From contig JAIXYK010000059.1 in assembly GCA_027490225.1 (NCBI GenBank), positions 1-64,000 on the forward strand: a stretch of 64,000 bases of DNA, given 5' to 3'. Positions within the stretch are counted from its first letter, which is position 1, and every line of letters begins with the position of its first letter. This DNA comes from Bacteroidota bacterium (GTDB lineage Bacteria; Bacteroidota; Bacteroidia; M30B66). This document shows positions 24,544-33,750 of the stretch, in pieces. The position numbers were made by a program, and so were the translations under genes. Below the pieces are notes generated by a model. The model did no database searches. It was not told the origin of the DNA and saw only the letters and a program-made list of their open reading frames with translations.

Positions 24544-26172
24544 TTAAATTTTAACTCTGCCATATTTATAAAACCTACCACTGATGTTATATAGCAACAA
24601 ACTTTCTTCAGACTCTTGAATGAAAATTTTTGGAACCATAATCGTTTCTAATTCTTTGGCATTAAACAATTTTTTCGTTTTAGGTTTTGAGCCATCTAAA
24701 GGCACTGTTGTTTGGTAAGCAGTTGCTTTGTTTGTATTGGTCATTCTATCGTCTGGGTCATCGCGATTGGCATTGTAAATTAAAATAACCTCATTTTCGT
24801 TTGCAATACTGCAGAATGAGCAGTATAAACCTCCATCATTTATAGTAAGTTGATATTTTAGTACTTTCTGAACCCATTCATATTCACCTGTTTTATCCAG
24901 CATAATTACATACATGTCTTCGTAGTTATATCTGAAATCGTTATCATCATAAATGATATAATATTTCTCTGCGATAAGAATTGTTCTTCCATCTTTTAAC
25001 GGAATAATTTTACGCATGTGAAAGTTCTTTAATTCATCAGTTTTCTTTGCTTTTTTCTCACCAACTGCAGCAACAATAAAATCTTCTGTAAAAGCTGCTT
25101 CTGCTTCTTTTTGTTTGTTTGCGTTAGAGGTATTGATGCTTTGATAAAAGTAACCTTCAGCACTCGATTTATTTGTTCCTGAGAAAAATCCAGCAACTTG
25201 TAAATTATTATAATCGTCGAATTCGAAATTAATATCATTGGTGTATTTACCTTCTAATTTTACTGCAAACTCCTCAAGTTTTTTAGTAGAATTTAAATAT
25301 GTAAACAAGGTATACTCAGCATCGGGGCCGTCTTTCTTTTTGTCTTCAGTTTCTTTCTTAAAAAGAGCTGCAAGGTCACCAGTGTTAGATAGTTTTAACT
25401 TTTCTAATTTTACGTTTTTCTCAGTAATTGGCAAATCAAATCTTTCTTTTGAGATTTCTTCTGCTTTTTCATTGAAGAGTTGAATTTCAATTGACTTTGT
25501 TCCTGTTGTATTCTTAGGAAACTCAAGTTCGGCATTTATAATTGCCATTTTTTTATTATCAGGAGAAAGTAAAACTCTAAAAGAATTATCTCTTAAACCC
25601 TTGTTATATTTATTTGTAGTGGTATATGAAGAAATAACAGTTGGGCTTTTATTAATATCACCATCATCAGTAATGGTATGGTATTGCAATATATTTTCAG
25701 ACTTTCCTTCATCGAATTTATAAGAAATGGCAAAAAGCTGGTTCCCTAACATTCCAAATTTCACGAAATCGAAAATGTCTTTTTTTGCATTAAACTCCAC
25801 ATCTAATTCTTTGGAAGATATTTGCTTCAAATTTTGATCGTATTTCTCAAAGAAATAATGACAATTATCGGTATAATAAATCTTTTCTTCGTTAAAAGGG
25901 GCATCATTGCTAAATTTTGAGAAACCCAAAATCATTGCACCCATAGTTGCCTTACCGTCTGAACGAAACAGGTTCATATAGATGCTGTTTCCATAACCAG
26001 TTACACGAACTACATAAAAAATCCCGTCTTTTATTCCTAACAAAACAGGTTTATTATTTCTTGCGTTACTTTCGTATTCTTGACCCATCTGCACTTTTTG
26101 TGAAAAAGCAACTTGAGGCGCAAGGGCAATTACCATAAATAGAAAAGCAATTTTCTGGATTAGTTTCATCAT
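24544..26172 (-). CDS. Exported hypothetical protein, possibly beta-propeller
   Basis: The product is 542 residues with a signal peptide (1-25, cleavage near AFSQ). The mature chain is rich in short strands with repeated aromatic and acidic phrases such as YHTITDDGDINKSP, LKNFHMRKIIPLKDG and NENEVILIYNANRDDP. This suits a WD40/Kelch-like propeller, and a charged segment lies near 265-285 (KKETEDKKKDGPDAEY). I do not recognise the family. It probably sits in the periplasm or on the surface. The genes on both sides also encode exported proteins. A one-mismatch -7 box (TATTTTCG, 26192-26199) precedes it and a strong terminator follows. A second ATG at 26169 is equally possible. Confidence 0.78.
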   Translation of the reverse strand: MMKLIQKIAFLFMVIALAPQVAFSQKVQMGQEYESNARNNKPVLLGIKDGIFYVVRVTGYGNSIYMNLFRSDGKATMGAMILGFSKFSNDAPFNEEKIYYTDNCHYFFEKYDQNLKQISSKELDVEFNAKKDIFDFVKFGMLGNQLFAISYKFDEGKSENILQYHTITDDGDINKSPTVISSYTTTNKYNKGLRDNSFRVLLSPDNKKMAIINAELEFPKNTTGTKSIEIQLFNEKAEEISKERFDLPITEKNVKLEKLKLSNTGDLAALFKKETEDKKKDGPDAEYTLFTYLNSTKKLEEFAVKLEGKYTNDINFEFDDYNNLQVAGFFSGTNKSSAEGYFYQSINTSNANKQKEAEAAFTEDFIVAAVGEKKAKKTDELKNFHMRKIIPLKDGRTILIAEKYYIIYDDNDFRYNYEDMYVIMLDKTGEYEWVQKVLKYQLTINDGGLYCSFCSIANENEVILIYNANRDDPDDRMTNTNKATAYQTTVPLDGSKPKTKKLFNAKELETIMVPKIFIQESEESLLLYNISGRFYKYGRVKI

Positions 26173-26191
26173 TTTATTTAAATTTTTTTGG

Positions 26192-26199
26192 CGAAAATA
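26192..26199 (-). promoter_or_regulatory. Probable -7 promoter element (TATTTTCG)
   Basis: The minus strand reads TATTTTCGCC, one mismatch from TAnnTTTG, 20 bases before the ATG at 26172. Confidence 0.4.
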
Positions 26200-26205
26200 A
26201 ATATT

Positions 26206-28614
26206 TTATTGCATCAATAAACTTAATGTCAATTTTAAGGCAATATTATTTTTTAAAGTAGGCGAGGTATATGGTCCGTATCTATAAAATGCTGAAATTC
26301 CATAGCCTCCAGAGCTGAAGGTTATTAAATTGTTAATTTGAAATCCCGCTTCAAAGAAACCTTTATTGGGTATTTTAAAATCTATGAATTGATGGTTGTT
26401 TGGGTTTTTTAAGCTTCCAAATAATATATTGTGGGCCAATACAAATTCTGGTTTGAAATCTTCAATTTTAAACAAAGCACCTAAATTATGCCTAAAGAAA
26501 ATCGCGAAATACCTATCACTTAGAAATTCATTCATGAGCATAGTTTCAAAATTATTATCACCAGCTAAACGCAAATTTGCTTTTCCTCCTCTAAAATTAC
26601 CTCTTCCGTTAAAAAGTCTTGAATAAGGAATTAAGCCATCGCTTGCTCCTCCATTTATATGCAAAAAGCTTGTTCCGATTCTTCTCCACTTTTTGAATCC
26701 TTCTATTCTGGCGTCGAGTCTTGTATAATTAAATTTTCCATTTTGTAATAAATCATTTCCTCGCGTGAGTTGAAGTCTTAAAACCGGGAACTTGGAACCT
26801 AGTGAAATGCGCAAGTTTCCGTTTCTATAAAACTGCTCTTTCCAAGCTATTTTTACAGCAAGTCCACTTTCTAACCAGCTAAATCGGGTATCTTCCGGCA
26901 AGTTCAAAAATGAATACTGGTATTGTGGCGCCACATGTCTTTGTCTTACAAATAAGTCAGTATTGATGTATTTCAACATTCGAAATCCGAGGCTGCTTTC
27001 TGTAATCTCTTCGAAATCCATGTTGCGCACAATCAGCTTTCTAACCAATTCCATTCTTTGTGGTCTTCTGTCATTGTTTATGAGTGTTCCACCTGCTTCA
27101 TTTACATCGTATGAATAGCTGAAATTCAACATAACATCATGCTTCGATTCAATTAACCAATGACCTTCTGCACCATATTTCCAACGGTAATCTTTAAATC
27201 CATAACCGAAATGTCCTCCAATGGAGAAGTGTTTAGATAAGCGACTATTGGTAAGTCCTCCAGCACCCAACCGAAAACCTTCATGTAAATTGTAAGAAAA
27301 TATTCTGTTAATGTCTAAATCGAACCAACGTATTGGAATGTAGCCCTTTAGAACAGATTCGAATGCTTTCAATTTGAAATTTAGTCCTTCTGCCTTCGAA
27401 AGACTATCTAACATGCGATAAGTGCGTTGTTCTCTTTCAGATAAATGGTCTATCCTTACTTCTTCCCAAAATAATTCATCTTTTTTGCTCGATTCTTTTT
27501 CAACATCTAAAACAGATTCATCTATTTCCTTGCTTTTAACTTCGGGCTCAAAAGTTACATTTTCTATGTAGGTGCGGCTTTCGCCTATCAATTTATATCC
27601 AGGAAGTTTTACTGTTAAGAAATTTAAATCTGTATTAATCTGTTCGGTAAACCATTGTCCATTTGGCAACCGCTTGTATTGTTGTTGTAAACGAATTGAA
27701 ATAGCGCCATCATTATTTACAGGTGAGGCCTGCACATTTTGTAATGCATAATCGGGTGCAGAAATATATAAAATGCCTTCGAGTGCATCGAATATTTTTT
27801 GTTTTTTAGGTTTGAATGTGATTACGTAAACGGAATCATTGCCATTAAATACAGTATCTAATAAACTAAAGGAGTATAGTTCTTCACTATTTTTACTGAT
27901 AGGATTGAGATACGTTTTGCCTGAAATATCCAATATTGGCTCATACAGAGAAAATGGCTGATATTTTAGCGCCATCATAAAGAAAGAAGCCTCTTTTATA
28001 CCAGAAATTTTAGAAGCCACTACTTTTTCCTTTGCATTGCCATTTCTTGAAATCCGTTTATTGAAAGATTCAATTAGAAATAGATGTTGTTCGTTGAATA
28101 AGGAATCGAATGTTTTTTTTCTATTTAACTCTTCAACAAGCTTTGGTTGAAAGGCGGAGTCTGGTTTTCCTGTCAATAGCAGTTTATTGTAAACATCACA
28201 ACGATATGATGGAATTTGCGCAGGATTGTGTTTGTCTCTGTTTTTCCAAACGTTTTTAATAATTCTATTTGCAGGGTTTTCTCCAGCTAATATTTCAACT
28301 TCTTTTAATGCAAAATCATTTGCAGTTAGGAAAATGGGATATTCTTCAGTTTTTACTTCTTCAATTTCTATTATTTGAGCTGCATAACCAATATAAGAAA
28401 CAGCTAATTGACAAGGAATTTGAGGTAATTTAATATTAAATTTTCCGTCTATATCGCTCATTGCAGCAACAGTTGGAGCGTTCTTTACACAAATACTTAC
28501 AAAAGCCAGTGGTTTTTTAGTTGCTTCGTCTTTTACGATGCCTTTAAACTCAAGCTGTGCAAAGACTGAAATAGTTGTGAATGAAAATAAAATTAGAAAC
28601 AGAAGTGCACGCAT
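26206..28614 (-). CDS. DUF5686 outer-membrane protein with carboxypeptidase-like regulatory domain
   Basis: The product is 802 residues from the chosen ATG, MRALLFLILFSFTTISVFAQ, a signal peptide. Residues about 20-100 are a carboxypeptidase-regulatory-like beta sandwich (FKGIVKDEATKKPLAFVSI), as found before many Bacteroidota outer-membrane barrels. The long remainder fits DUF5686: a periplasmic part, then many amphipathic strands from about 430 onward, ending LKLTLSLLMQ, typical of a barrel. Some members are annotated as TonB-dependent-like, but no plug domain is seen. Function is unknown. The TATATTTG promoter at 28621-28628 is so close that the transcript would start within a few bases of the ATG, so the mRNA is nearly leaderless. 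The frame to 28623 would begin inside the promoter. Confidence 0.87.
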   Translation of the reverse strand: MRALLFLILFSFTTISVFAQLEFKGIVKDEATKKPLAFVSICVKNAPTVAAMSDIDGKFNIKLPQIPCQLAVSYIGYAAQIIEIEEVKTEEYPIFLTANDFALKEVEILAGENPANRIIKNVWKNRDKHNPAQIPSYRCDVYNKLLLTGKPDSAFQPKLVEELNRKKTFDSLFNEQHLFLIESFNKRISRNGNAKEKVVASKISGIKEASFFMMALKYQPFSLYEPILDISGKTYLNPISKNSEELYSFSLLDTVFNGNDSVYVITFKPKKQKIFDALEGILYISAPDYALQNVQASPVNNDGAISIRLQQQYKRLPNGQWFTEQINTDLNFLTVKLPGYKLIGESRTYIENVTFEPEVKSKEIDESVLDVEKESSKKDELFWEEVRIDHLSEREQRTYRMLDSLSKAEGLNFKLKAFESVLKGYIPIRWFDLDINRIFSYNLHEGFRLGAGGLTNSRLSKHFSIGGHFGYGFKDYRWKYGAEGHWLIESKHDVMLNFSYSYDVNEAGGTLINNDRRPQRMELVRKLIVRNMDFEEITESSLGFRMLKYINTDLFVRQRHVAPQYQYSFLNLPEDTRFSWLESGLAVKIAWKEQFYRNGNLRISLGSKFPVLRLQLTRGNDLLQNGKFNYTRLDARIEGFKKWRRIGTSFLHINGGASDGLIPYSRLFNGRGNFRGGKANLRLAGDNNFETMLMNEFLSDRYFAIFFRHNLGALFKIEDFKPEFVLAHNILFGSLKNPNNHQFIDFKIPNKGFFEAGFQINNLITFSSGGYGISAFYRYGPYTSPTLKNNIALKLTLSLLMQ

Positions 28615-28620
28615 GGACTG

Positions 28621-28628
28621 CAAATATA
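28621..28628 (-). promoter_or_regulatory. -7 promoter element of the DUF5686 gene (TATATTTG)
   Basis: Minus-strand TATATTTGCAG ends seven bases before the ATG at 28614, implying an almost leaderless message. Confidence 0.6.
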
Positions 28629-28675
28629 ACAGGAAGTTGCTTCAACACTTTGCTTGAATTAAAACTTGAATTGTT

Positions 28676-28683
28676 TAGTTTTG
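28676..28683 (+). promoter_or_regulatory. -7 promoter element of the sensor kinase gene (TAGTTTTG)
   Basis: Plus-strand TAGTTTTG ends nine bases before the ATG at 28693. A TTTG at 28649-28652 could be the -33 element, with a 23-base spacer. The leader would be only about five bases. Confidence 0.6.
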
Positions 28684-28692
28684 TAAGTTCAG

Positions 28693-31600
28693 ATGCAGTT
28701 TTTCAACTCCCGAAATATTTTACTTTTTATTGGTGCCATATGCTTAATGGTTGCAGCATATTTTCAATTCACCAATGCACAAAGTTTTCATGCTCCTGAG
28801 CAAGCGGAGCGGTTCGAGAAATTGTTAAATCAAAGAATTGCAGCCATTGATATTGCTTACGAAAAAGATGTAGCAAAGAAGTGCAAATCGTTTATTGATT
28901 ATCCTAGTTTTCCTGATAAAATAGATGCGCTTTTTCAAAAGGAAGGTGTCGCATTTTTTGTTTACGACAATACGAAACTCTTGTTTTGGAGTGACAATGC
29001 AGTTCCTGTTGATTATGAAACAGTAAAAGAATTTCCAGACTCAATTTTATGGAAACTAAAAAACGGTTGGTACGTTGCAAAAAGATTTAAAAAAGATAGT
29101 TGCTTTGTTTTGGGCTTGGCACTCATCAAAAAAGAATTTTCATATCATAACGATTATTTAAATGATGGTTTTTGGGGAAATGATGTTAATTCATTACAAA
29201 CTGCTTTAAGCGTCGCTGCATGTGAATCTTGTATTCGAATAAATTCTTCAGACAATAAAATTAGGAGTTACTTAACGATTAACGAGCATCCTCCAAATGA
29301 AATTATAAGTAGTAATATCAGTATTTTTTTAAGCATAATTGGAATTTTATTTATTTTAATTGGAATTCATTTTATTATAATTAAAAAAAGAAAACGAGTT
29401 ATTATTTATTGGTTGTTTTTTTTATTGCTATTACGCTCAATTGGGTTTTATTTTAAATTACCTGTTTCTATTTATGAATTAAAGATATTTAGTCCTGAAG
29501 AGTATGCAGCATCTGACTTACTTCCTACATTGGGAGATTTGTTATTGAATAGTTTATTTTTATTATATAGTTTATTTTTAATTAGAAATTATATTTCCAT
29601 TCCATCTTTTATTTCAAACTGGAAATTATTTAATAAAAGACTAACATTAGGAGTTATTCTCACTGTTTTATTTATTGCAAGTTATTTTTGCTATTCTACA
29701 CTTAAAGGTTTAATAATAAATTCAAGTATATCTTTTGATATTAATGACTTTGTTGGACTTAGTATTAGCAGCTATGTTTGCTTCTTTATTTTCGGAATAA
29801 TATTTTCAATTTATTTTATTCTTTTAGATTTTAGTTTTCACGTGTTTAGAAAACTTTTTTCAGTGGAAAATTTAAATTTTGTGTTTAAATATTCTTATGG
29901 ATATATTATTACAATTCTTGCAGTCTTTTCTATTTTAGGAACTTATATTTTAAATACCGCCACTTCTGAAAGAGAGCTTGAAAAACGAAAATTATTAGCA
30001 GTAAAAATATCAGCAGAAAGAGACCCAATTGCAGAGAGTTTATTTTTAGAAACGGAGAATAAATTACTAAATGATACCTTATTAAAAAGTTATTTGCGCC
30101 CCTCAACTTTGGCTACAAATCAAGTGCGCGATTTAGCACAATTGTATTTTAATGGTTACTGGGAAAAATACAGTATTTCAGTAAATGTTTTTGGAACAGA
30201 TGAATGTCCAATGACGGCTTTGTACACTGCATCTGTAAGTGATCCGCTGGTTTTTGATAGGTTAATAGATTCAATTGGAATTCCAACTTTAAGTGATAAG
30301 TTTTTCTTCCTCGACAATGGTTCCGGGAGAATTAGTTACCTGGCACGATTGCAAATTAAAGCCTTAGAAATAGATTCATTGCCACTCGGAACTTTATACA
30401 TTCAGTTTCAAAGTCGCTATACACCTGAAGAAATAGGTTACCCTGAATTGTTGCTCGATAAAATGGTAAGAACAAATACCGATTTATCTAATTATAGTTA
30501 TGCAAGGTATACCAAGAATAAACTGGTGAGTCATTATGGTACATTTCCATACGAATTAAGTGATTTGCATTTTCAAGACGATACTAAAGAGCCTTTTAAA
30601 ATTTACAATCGCGGAGGCTTCTCGCATCTTGTGCATTATGTTGGAAATGGCTCACTGGTTGTGCTAAGTTTGCCTGAAAAGGGCATTTTGGGAATACTTA
30701 CACCTTTTTCTTATTTTATGTTATTCTTGGGTTTATTTGCAATAAGTCCTTTTTTATATCAGTTTTTATTTAATAAAAATAGACAATATAAATTCAGTTT
30801 TAAAAGACGCATTCAACTCTCAATAATATTTATATTATTTACATCTTTATTATTAATTGGAATTGGGACTATATTTTATATTGTTTCAAATAATACCAAA
30901 AAGAATTACCACAGCATAAGCGAAAAAATCCATTCTTTATTAGTTGAGATTGAGTATTTATTTGCAAAAGACAATCAGCTTTCCACAGCAAAATCAGATG
31001 ATATTAGTTATGCTTTAACAAAACAGGCAAATGTATTTTTTGCAGATATTAATTTATTTGATTTAGATGGTCAATTATATGCTTCCTCACGCACTAAAAT
31101 ATTTGAGGAAGGTTTGATAGCTAAGAAAATGAATCCTGATGCATTTTATCATTTAGCGATTGATAAAACCACTGAATATATACATGAAGAACATATTGGC
31201 GATTTAAGTTATTTGTCGGCTTATGTGCCAATGAGAAATTCAGATAATCAGGTTATTGGCTATTTAAACTTGCCTTATTTCGCAAAACAAAATGAATTAA
31301 AAAGAGAAATATTTACGTTTGTTGTTGCTGTAATTAATATTTATGTTTTATTAATTGTATTGGTTTTAATTGCTGCAATATTTTTATCGAATACAGTAAC
31401 AGAACCTTTGAGATTAATTCAAGAAAGGTTAGGGAATATTCAATTAGGCAGAAAGAATGAGCAAATTGCCTGGAAAGGAAACGACGAAATTGCAGAATTA
31501 ATTAATGAATACAATCGCATGGTGAGCGAATTGGCCGAAAGTGCCGAAAAGCTTGCCCGTTCGGAAAGAGAAAGTGCATGGCGGGAAATGGCGAAACAAG

Positions 31601-32259
31601 TAGCGCACGAAATTAAAAATCCATTAACGCCCATGAAGTTGAGCACACAACTATTAAAGCGCGCTTGGGACGATAAAGCACCTGGTTTTGAAAACCGTTT
31701 AGAGCGATTCACTCAAGCCCTGGTAGAACAAATTGATACGCTGAGCCACATAGCAACTGAGTTCTCTAATTTTGCACAAATGCCAAAAATGACAAACGAA
31801 AAGGTTGATTTGGTAAATTTATTAGCAGGTGAAAGCGATTTTCATGCTGCCATGCGCGAAAACCTGGAAGTGAGATTTGTAAATGAATTAAGCAATGGGC
31901 CACATTTCGTGTATAGCGACAAAGAGCAATTGATGCGTGTTATGAATAACTTGATTAGAAATGCCATGCAAGCAATTCCTGCAGAGCGGGAAGGATTGAT
32001 ATTGTTGAAATTATCTGGAAATGAAAGTGAATACTGTATTGAAGTAAAAGACAATGGAAATGGAATTGAACCCGAAATACAGGAAAAAATATTCAGACCA
32101 AATTTTACTACAAAGCAGAGCGGAATGGGCTTGGGATTGGCATTGGTTAAAAGTATAATTGAAAGCTCTAAAGGAACTATTAGTTTTGAAACCAGTGAAG
32201 GAAATGGCAGCAGCTTTTTTGTTACTTTGCCGCACTTTTCAGATTCCAACATTTTTTAA
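28693..32259 (+). CDS. Large multi-pass NtrY-like sensor histidine kinase
   Basis: The product is 1188 residues, much longer than common kinases (400-800). Order: one membrane helix (about 7-25), an extracytoplasmic region (about 26-205), a cluster of about six helices (about 206-420), a second extracytoplasmic region (about 425-660), two helices (about 662-735), a third sensor region, and a last helix (about 870-900). A HAMP-like linker (about 900-960) follows, then HisKA with H972 in AHEIKNPLTP, then HATPase_c with NNLIRNAMQAI, DNGNGI and GMGLGLALVKS. The ENPLTP-like H-box is the NtrY type. The signal is unknown. No cognate response regulator is next to it in the same direction; a receiver-only protein lies at 33184 on the other strand. 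A methyltransferase follows 11 bases later, probably co-transcribed. Confidence 0.9.
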   Translation: MQFFNSRNILLFIGAICLMVAAYFQFTNAQSFHAPEQAERFEKLLNQRIAAIDIAYEKDVAKKCKSFIDYPSFPDKIDALFQKEGVAFFVYDNTKLLFWSDNAVPVDYETVKEFPDSILWKLKNGWYVAKRFKKDSCFVLGLALIKKEFSYHNDYLNDGFWGNDVNSLQTALSVAACESCIRINSSDNKIRSYLTINEHPPNEIISSNISIFLSIIGILFILIGIHFIIIKKRKRVIIYWLFFLLLLRSIGFYFKLPVSIYELKIFSPEEYAASDLLPTLGDLLLNSLFLLYSLFLIRNYISIPSFISNWKLFNKRLTLGVILTVLFIASYFCYSTLKGLIINSSISFDINDFVGLSISSYVCFFIFGIIFSIYFILLDFSFHVFRKLFSVENLNFVFKYSYGYIITILAVFSILGTYILNTATSERELEKRKLLAVKISAERDPIAESLFLETENKLLNDTLLKSYLRPSTLATNQVRDLAQLYFNGYWEKYSISVNVFGTDECPMTALYTASVSDPLVFDRLIDSIGIPTLSDKFFFLDNGSGRISYLARLQIKALEIDSLPLGTLYIQFQSRYTPEEIGYPELLLDKMVRTNTDLSNYSYARYTKNKLVSHYGTFPYELSDLHFQDDTKEPFKIYNRGGFSHLVHYVGNGSLVVLSLPEKGILGILTPFSYFMLFLGLFAISPFLYQFLFNKNRQYKFSFKRRIQLSIIFILFTSLLLIGIGTIFYIVSNNTKKNYHSISEKIHSLLVEIEYLFAKDNQLSTAKSDDISYALTKQANVFFADINLFDLDGQLYASSRTKIFEEGLIAKKMNPDAFYHLAIDKTTEYIHEEHIGDLSYLSAYVPMRNSDNQVIGYLNLPYFAKQNELKREIFTFVVAVINIYVLLIVLVLIAAIFLSNTVTEPLRLIQERLGNIQLGRKNEQIAWKGNDEIAELINEYNRMVSELAESAEKLARSERESAWREMAKQVAHEIKNPLTPMKLSTQLLKRAWDDKAPGFENRLERFTQALVEQIDTLSHIATEFSNFAQMPKMTNEKVDLVNLLAGESDFHAAMRENLEVRFVNELSNGPHFVYSDKEQLMRVMNNLIRNAMQAIPAEREGLILLKLSGNESEYCIEVKDNGNGIEPEIQEKIFRPNFTTKQSGMGLGLALVKSIIESSKGTISFETSEGNGSSFFVTLPHFSDSNIF

Positions 32260-32270
32260 TATTCAATTGA

Positions 32271-33062
32271 ATGCCTCTTTATTTTCATGGTGATGCACCG
32301 CTTAAGTTTCAACACCAATATCTTGTAACACGAGATTATATTATTCCATTTATAGATGTGGAGTTTTTGGTTAAAGCAGGAATGCAAGTCTTGGAAATAG
32401 GCTGCGGGGAAGGTGGTGTGTTAAAAGCTTTTGCTGAACGTGGTTGCATTTGCACTGGAATGGATTTATCAGAATCTAAAATAGAACATGGTAAGGAATT
32501 ATTGAAAGAGGAAGTTAATGCTGGATTGATGCATCTTTTTTGTGCGAATATTTACGATCAGGCAACAATGGATAAGTTTCGCGGGCAATTTGATTTGATT
32601 GTACTAAAAGATACTATTGAACATATTCCCGACCAAGAGAAAGTAATGGCGCATTTGCCCGTATTTTTAAAAGAAGGAGGTAAGATGTTCTTTGCATTTC
32701 CTCCCTGGAGAATGCCATTTGGCGGACACCAGCAAACTGCTGTTACAAAAAAAGGGAAACGACCATGGATGCATTTATTGTCGCGCGCTGGTTACGAGAA
32801 ATATTTACGCAATGCCGGCGAATCACAAGGAACGATAGATTCTTTAATGGAAATACATGACACCAAAATTTCTATTGGACGATTCGAAAAAATTCTAAAT
32901 AGCAATAATTACAAGGTTGTTAGAAAGAGATTTTATTTAATAAATCCGATTTACCGATTTAAATTCAAACTCACACCACGCGAACAATTCCCAATTTTAA
33001 AAAGCATTCCTTGGTTACGCGATTTTTATACCACTACCAGTTATTATTTGTTGGGAAGGTAA
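32271..33062 (+). CDS. Class I SAM-dependent methyltransferase
   Basis: The product is 263 residues. Motif I, VLEIGCGEGG at 40-49, binds S-adenosylmethionine. Motif II acidic residue is in CTGMDLSESKI, and motif post-II is in FDLIVLKDTIEHI. The C-terminal third (about 150-263) is basic and aromatic-rich and may hold the substrate. Such Methyltransf_11/23-type enzymes act on small molecules, lipids or glycans; the substrate cannot be told. It sits 11 bases after the sensor kinase stop and converges on the response-regulator gene across repeat copy C. Confidence 0.88.
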   Translation: MPLYFHGDAPLKFQHQYLVTRDYIIPFIDVEFLVKAGMQVLEIGCGEGGVLKAFAERGCICTGMDLSESKIEHGKELLKEEVNAGLMHLFCANIYDQATMDKFRGQFDLIVLKDTIEHIPDQEKVMAHLPVFLKEGGKMFFAFPPWRMPFGGHQQTAVTKKGKRPWMHLLSRAGYEKYLRNAGESQGTIDSLMEIHDTKISIGRFEKILNSNNYKVVRKRFYLINPIYRFKFKLTPREQFPILKSIPWLRDFYTTTSYYLLGR

Positions 33063-33082
33063 TTTCTCACCAATAATGCTTC

Positions 33083-33180
33083 TGCCAGCGATTGAGCCAA
33101 GTACCTTGTACAGGCGAAAGCGCGGCGCCCCGAAACGAGCACTTGATTTATTGGAGAGTGCTAAAGAGGGGCGGGCAGCC
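33083..33180 (+). repeat. Dispersed hairpin repeat, copy C
   Basis: It reads GCCAGCGATTGAGCCAAGTA, then GTAC-CTT-GTAC (33101-33111) as a minimal central stem, then AGGCGAAAGCGCGGCGCCCC, then AGCACTT...GAGAGTGCT as a second hairpin, and ends AGAGGGGCGGGCAGCC. GAGCCAA, GGCGA-AGCGCG and GGCCCC-like words match copy A; the GGGGCG end matches copy E. It lies between two convergent genes and ends three bases before the response-regulator stop codon. Confidence 0.7.
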
Positions 33181-33183
33181 TAA

Positions 33184-33603
33184 TTATAATTTATCTAGAT
33201 GGTCCTTTCCTAATGGCTTGTTGAGGAAAGAGTAAACACCTCTTACACCCATGGCTCTTTTTTGGTCTACCGGATTGAGTGAGCTGGTTAGGAAAACAAT
33301 TTTTACTTTGCCATAAACCTTTGGTGCAATTTTTTGGAATTCTTCAGCAAATTGAAACCCGTCCATGATTGGCATGTTGATATCGAGGAAAATAATTTCG
33401 GGAATTAATTCGTCTGGAAGGTGCGCTCTTTCGAAGTTCATTAAAAATTCCAGGGCACTTTTACTGCTGGTGTGCACATAAATTCGCTCTGCAAAATTGC
33501 AGCCCTCAACCATTTTTTGATTAATGAAATTGTCGATTTCACTATCATCAATCAACATTGCTGTTTCGTATTTAGCTTTTGGTTTTTTTATAGACATGCT
33601 CAA
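33184..33603 (-). CDS. Receiver-only response regulator
   Basis: The product is 139 residues, a single CheY-like receiver with no output domain. Key residues are the acidic pair D19-D20 in MLIDDSEID, the phospho-acceptor D74 in IIFLDINMP, the Thr/Ser in FLTSS (about 104-108) and K129 in FLNKPLG. The MLIDDSEIDN start is typical of the Bacteroidota receiver-only class, which often works through phosphorelay or protein contact rather than DNA binding. It may serve the nearby NtrY-like kinase on the other strand, but that pairing is only inference from distance. The start could also be the ATG two codons downstream. Confidence 0.92.
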   Translation of the reverse strand: MSMSIKKPKAKYETAMLIDDSEIDNFINQKMVEGCNFAERIYVHTSSKSALEFLMNFERAHLPDELIPEIIFLDINMPIMDGFQFAEEFQKIAPKVYGKVKIVFLTSSLNPVDQKRAMGVRGVYSFLNKPLGKDHLDKL

Positions 33604-33750
33604 AAAATGGGTACTTGTTTAAGTGGTTAAATGTAACTGATTTTTTGATGTTATATGAAAAGCAATTATTTTAAACATTTAACAGATTTGTTATTTATTA
33701 AAATGCTGAATATTAGGTTTATGAATATGTTTTGCACAATTTGAATGCAT

